Assembly: GCF_902706295.1 (NCBI RefSeq)
Contig: NZ_CACSJJ010000018.1
Location: 1 to 64,000, forward strand
Source of the DNA: Arthrobacter sp. 18067
Lineage (GTDB): Bacteria > Actinomycetota > Actinomycetes > Actinomycetales > Micrococcaceae
Length of the DNA: 64,000 nt
Direction of reading: 5' to 3'
Shown: positions 61,466 through 64,000 of the stretch, piece by piece
How positions within the stretch are numbered: the first letter of the stretch is position 1
Layout: every line of letters begins with the position of its first letter
The notes under the pieces: model-generated
The model's input: the letters and a program-made list of their open reading frames with translations, nothing else
Told to the model about the DNA's origin: nothing
Database searches by the model: none
Made by a program: the position numbers and the translations under genes

Positions 61466-62158
61466 ATGACGGCAGTACTGACCCCCGATGAGCTTGAAGA
61501 AGCACTCCGCGCCCATGCCAAGCAATACCACAGCGAGCACTCCTTCCACCGCCGGATGAACGAAGGACAGTCCAGCCCCGAGGAGATCCGCGGGTGGGTT
61601 GCAAACCGCTTCTACTATCAGGCGAACATCCCAAGGAAGGACGGGGCGATTCTCAGCAATTGTCCGGACAGTGAGGTCCGGCGTCGTTGGGTCCAACGCG
61701 TCATAGACCACGACGGTACGTCCGAGGGAACCGGCGGCATCGAATCGTGGCTTCGTCTGGGTGAAGCTGTTGGCCTGACACGCAAGGAGGTCGAGGACAG
61801 CAGGCATCTCCTCCCCGGAGTGCGCTTCGCCGTGGACGCCTATGTCACCTTTGCACGTACCCGGCCCTGGGTTGAGGCCGTGGCATCCTCCCTGACCGAG
61901 TTGTTCGCACCCAACCTGATGGCGGAGCGCCTCGCAGCCTTCGAGCGGCACTACACATGGATCAGCCCGGAGGGCCTGGCTTACTTTCGAGCTCGTATTA
62001 CGCAGGCGCCCAGGGACTCGGATCACGGCCTTGAGGTCGTCCGGAAGCACTGTGTCACCCACGAAACGCAGGCGGCAGCGATGGCGGCCCTGTCCTTTAA
62101 GTGCGATGTGCTCTGGAGCATGCTCGATGCGATGGAGCAGGGTTTTGGAAACCATTGA
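61466..62158 (+). CDS. pqqC: PqqC, pyrroloquinoline-quinone synthase
   Basis: A 230-residue helical protein that carries out the last step: ring closure and eight-electron oxidation of AHQQ to PQQ without cofactor. Characteristic segments: 'RGWVANRFYYQANIPRKDGAILSNCPD', 'HDGTSEGTGGIESWLRLGEAVGL', 'RFAVDAYVTFAR' and 'ERHYTWISPEGLAYFR'. TTAAGGAG lies before the ATG. It overlaps pqqD by 14 bases. Confidence 0.97.
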   Translation: MTAVLTPDELEEALRAHAKQYHSEHSFHRRMNEGQSSPEEIRGWVANRFYYQANIPRKDGAILSNCPDSEVRRRWVQRVIDHDGTSEGTGGIESWLRLGEAVGLTRKEVEDSRHLLPGVRFAVDAYVTFARTRPWVEAVASSLTELFAPNLMAERLAAFERHYTWISPEGLAYFRARITQAPRDSDHGLEVVRKHCVTHETQAAAMAALSFKCDVLWSMLDAMEQGFGNH

Positions 62159-62423
62159 CGACGCCTGGCGGCCTCGCTTGGCACCGCACGTGCGGATGGT
62201 CTTCAACACCGCGCGCGGAGAGTACGCGCTGCTCTCGCCGGAAACGGTATGGGCCATTAATCCCACCGGCGCCTCGATCGTGGAGCTGTGCGACTCGCGA
62301 CGGACCGTTGGAGAGATCGTGAGCGAGCTGCGAAGCCGATACGAACACGTCGCCGACGACGACGTTCGACACTTCGTGGCCGAACTCGTCACCAAGCATG
62401 GAATGGAGATAGACCATGGATAA
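62145..62423 (+). CDS. pqqD: PqqD, peptide chaperone
   Basis: A 92-residue winged-helix-like RiPP recognition element that binds PqqA and delivers it to PqqE. Family segments: 'WRPRLAPHVRMVFNTARGEYALLSPE', 'INPTGASIVELCDSRRTVGEIVSEL' and 'VADDDVRHFVAELVTKHGME'. It starts at TTG 62145 with GGAG seven bases upstream, inside the end of pqqC, and overlaps pqqE by eight bases. A longer frame runs out of frame through pqqC and was rejected. In some species PqqD is fused to PqqC or PqqE; here it is separate. Confidence 0.93.
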   Translation: METIDDAWRPRLAPHVRMVFNTARGEYALLSPETVWAINPTGASIVELCDSRRTVGEIVSELRSRYEHVADDDVRHFVAELVTKHGMEIDHG

Positions 62424-63585
62424 GCCTTACGGACTGCTGGCGGAACTCACATATTCCTGTCCACTGCAGTGTGGCTACTGCTCAAACCCGCTTCAGCTCG
62501 ACGACTACCGGGACGAACTGAGCGCCGAGGAGTGGAAACGGGTATTTACCGAAGCCGCTGGGCTCGGCGTTCTTCAGCTGCACCTTTCGGGCGGTGAGCC
62601 ACTGCAACGCCACGACATTGTCGATTTGGTGCAGTGCGCCAGCCAGCTTGGCCTGTACACGAACCTGATCACCAGTGGTCTTGGCCTGTCCACCCGGCGT
62701 GCGGAACAACTGCGCGATGCGGGCCTGGACCATGTGCAACTCAGCATCCAGGCCGATGAGCAAGCCGCATCAGACCACATCGCCGGGACCATTTCGTTCC
62801 AACGCAAGCAGGTGGCAGCACGCCTCGTGAAGAAGCTGGGGTGGCCCCTGACCCTGAACGTCGTGCTTCATCGGCAGAACATCGACAGGATCGGCGGGAT
62901 CATCGGGATGGCAGAAGCAATGGAAGCCGATCGCGTTGAGCTGGCAAACACCCAATATGCCGGCTGGGCGGGCCCTAATCAGCCGGAGTTGCTGCCCACC
63001 GAGGACCAGCTGGCCCGCGCGGAGGTGGTGGTGAACGAGGCCCGGGAACGGCTCGGGGATCGGATGGAGATCATTTATGTCATTCCCGATTACTACAGCG
63101 AATACCCCAAGCCATGCATGGACGGCTGGGCCAGCCGCCAGTTCACCGTGGTGCCCAACGGCGAGGCGCTGCCTTGTCCGGCGGCCCATGAGTTGGCCCG
63201 CGGACTCGGATTGCCTCCTGCCAACGTGCGTGATCACTCTTTGGAGTGGATCTGGGAGAAGTCGCCCTTGTTTCAGCAGTTCCGCGGCGACGCTTGGATG
63301 CCTGATCCTTGCCGCAGCTGTGAGCGGAAGGAGATCGATTTCGGCGGCTGTCGTTGCCAGGCCTTTGCCCTTACTGGTGACGCTTCCAGGACCGACCCCG
63401 TCTGCCATTTGTCTCCCGACCATGGGCTGGTTGAGGCGGCGGTTGCGGCCGCAAACCACCCGTTGAGGCCGGCACCTGGCCCGCTGATTCCGAGACCACA
63501 GTTGGGCCGGACCAAACGGGCTGTTGCACCGGCACCGAAAGGCATTCCCGTAGCGCTTTCGTCGACAGTTTTGAAGGACAAGTAA
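62416..63585 (+). CDS. pqqE: PqqE, radical SAM glutamate-tyrosine cross-linking enzyme
   Basis: A 389-residue radical SAM/SPASM enzyme that forms the carbon-carbon bond between Glu and Tyr of PqqA. The SAM [4Fe-4S] cluster Cys are C15, C19 and C22 ('CPLQCGYC'); 'HLSGGEPLQ' follows. The SPASM part has 'YPKPCMDGWASRQFTVVPNGEALPCPAAHELA' and 'CRSCERKEIDFGGCRCQAFALTGDA ... DPVC', giving the auxiliary cluster ligands. The last 50 residues are a Pro-rich extension. It overlaps pqqD by eight bases and the next gene by one. Confidence 0.97.
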   Translation: MDKPYGLLAELTYSCPLQCGYCSNPLQLDDYRDELSAEEWKRVFTEAAGLGVLQLHLSGGEPLQRHDIVDLVQCASQLGLYTNLITSGLGLSTRRAEQLRDAGLDHVQLSIQADEQAASDHIAGTISFQRKQVAARLVKKLGWPLTLNVVLHRQNIDRIGGIIGMAEAMEADRVELANTQYAGWAGPNQPELLPTEDQLARAEVVVNEARERLGDRMEIIYVIPDYYSEYPKPCMDGWASRQFTVVPNGEALPCPAAHELARGLGLPPANVRDHSLEWIWEKSPLFQQFRGDAWMPDPCRSCERKEIDFGGCRCQAFALTGDASRTDPVCHLSPDHGLVEAAVAAANHPLRPAPGPLIPRPQLGRTKRAVAPAPKGIPVALSSTVLKDK

Positions 63586-64000
63586 TGCTTGCACTCATAG
63601 GGCTTGGATTCACATTGGGTTTGGACAACTTCCGGACATCGCTGGTGCTCGGAGGACTCAAACCGACATGGCGTACGTCCCTCAGGACATCTCTGATTTT
63701 CGGAGTGTGGGACGGCGTGGCGCCGGTGGTCGGCATTCTTATCGGTTCCTACCTGACCACCGAGCTGGAGGAACCAGCCGAGATGATTGGGGCGGCAGGC
63801 CTCGCGGCATACGGCCTATGGATCATTATCAAGGCGCTCCGGTCCCCGGAGCATGCCGACCTGGATATGAAGACGGCCAGGCGCTGGCTGCCCATACCGC
63901 TGAGCCTGGATAACGTGGCCGCCGGCGCGGCGCTGGGTCTTGCTGGCTATTCACCATGGCTTGCGCCCATCTTGTTCGCTGTAACAACCTTTGTGATGTC
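63585..64000 (+). CDS. MntP-like membrane metal transporter, truncated by the window end
   Basis: 138 codons are visible. The ATG shares its A with the pqqE stop (TAATG), so it is translated with the PQQ genes. Hydrophobic helices are dense, and two similar segments, 'LGLDNFRTSLVLGG' and 'LSLDNVAAGAALGL', look like the paired Asp-containing helices of MntP-type manganese exporters. The link to the PQQ operon suggests transport of the metal used by the dehydrogenase or related to it; that is inference. The C-terminus lies outside the window. Confidence 0.7.
   Translation, partial: MLALIGLGFTLGLDNFRTSLVLGGLKPTWRTSLRTSLIFGVWDGVAPVVGILIGSYLTTELEEPAEMIGAAGLAAYGLWIIIKALRSPEHADLDMKTARRWLPIPLSLDNVAAGAALGLAGYSPWLAPILFAVTTFVM

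Noticed and set aside
62416..63585. Mycofactocin MftC instead of PqqE
   Set aside because: The adjacent pqqA, pqqB, pqqC and pqqD, and the 'CPLQCGYC' cluster, identify PqqE; no MftA or MftB is present.

Overview
The window comes from the chromosome of a high-GC Gram-positive bacterium, most likely the Arthrobacter/Paenarthrobacter group (Micrococcaceae). The evidence is the GC-rich codon use with GTG/TTG starts, a mycothiol synthase gene (mshD), the actinobacterial mutT1-ppk pair, a MaoC pair close to murB, and many secondary sugar-uptake systems that lack their own ATPase. This genus call rests on gene content, not on a database match. No insertion sequence, phage gene or CRISPR array was seen.

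Layout. 1-11 kb: the end of an exported Pro/Ala-rich protein, an HxlR regulator with a coupled MFS transporter, a beta-galactosidase operon (binding lipoprotein, two permeases, LacZ) facing a TetR gene across a palindromic operator, and a glutaryl-CoA-dehydrogenase-like gene. 11-25 kb: a GT87 membrane glycosyltransferase; a YgiB/YgiC-like (glutathionylspermidine-synthase fold) pair coupled to an amino-acid permease; a shortened KdpD plus KdpE without kdpFABC; a MOSC protein; a DEAD-box RNA helicase with a structured leader; a LysM protein; tRNA-Thr and tRNA-Met; an NmrA-like protein; and a Na+/H+ antiporter. 25-32 kb: an alpha-glucoside utilisation locus (ROK regulator, ABC transporter, GH13 alpha-glucosidase) tied together by repeated AT-rich operators, then an aldo/keto reductase. 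32-36 kb: a sulfonate/sulfate-ester operon (TauD-like dioxygenase with an Ssu/Tau ABC transporter). 36-49 kb: a CitE-like lyase, DUF2797- and DUF3188-like proteins, a MaoC pair, an MFS transporter, murB, an AlkZ-like protein, asd, and a tightly overlapping operon: membrane protein, GntR regulator, thyA, folA, small membrane protein. 49-53.3 kb: mutT1, ppk1, mshD.

53.5-64 kb is the most unusual part. A GAF-LytTR regulator and a catalase-peroxidase (katG) lie on the minus strand. Divergent to them is a complete pyrroloquinoline quinone (PQQ) locus: a cupredoxin-like protein without the usual copper ligands, a PQQ-dependent alcohol dehydrogenase, pqqA, pqqB, pqqC, pqqD, pqqE, and a truncated MntP-like membrane transporter. 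The dehydrogenase has the Asp-Tyr-Asp motif of lanthanide-dependent enzymes and an adjacent Cys-Cys pair, but no visible signal peptide and no cytochrome c partner. A 17-bp perfect hairpin sits between pqqA and pqqB. A Gram-positive, apparently cytosolic, lanthanide-type PQQ alcohol oxidation module is the best candidate here for a little-described system.

Much of the window shows dense translational coupling (ATGA, GTGA or TAATG overlaps). Two 57-bp palindromic elements and one very long perfect inverted repeat lie between genes and look like dispersed chromosomal repeats.
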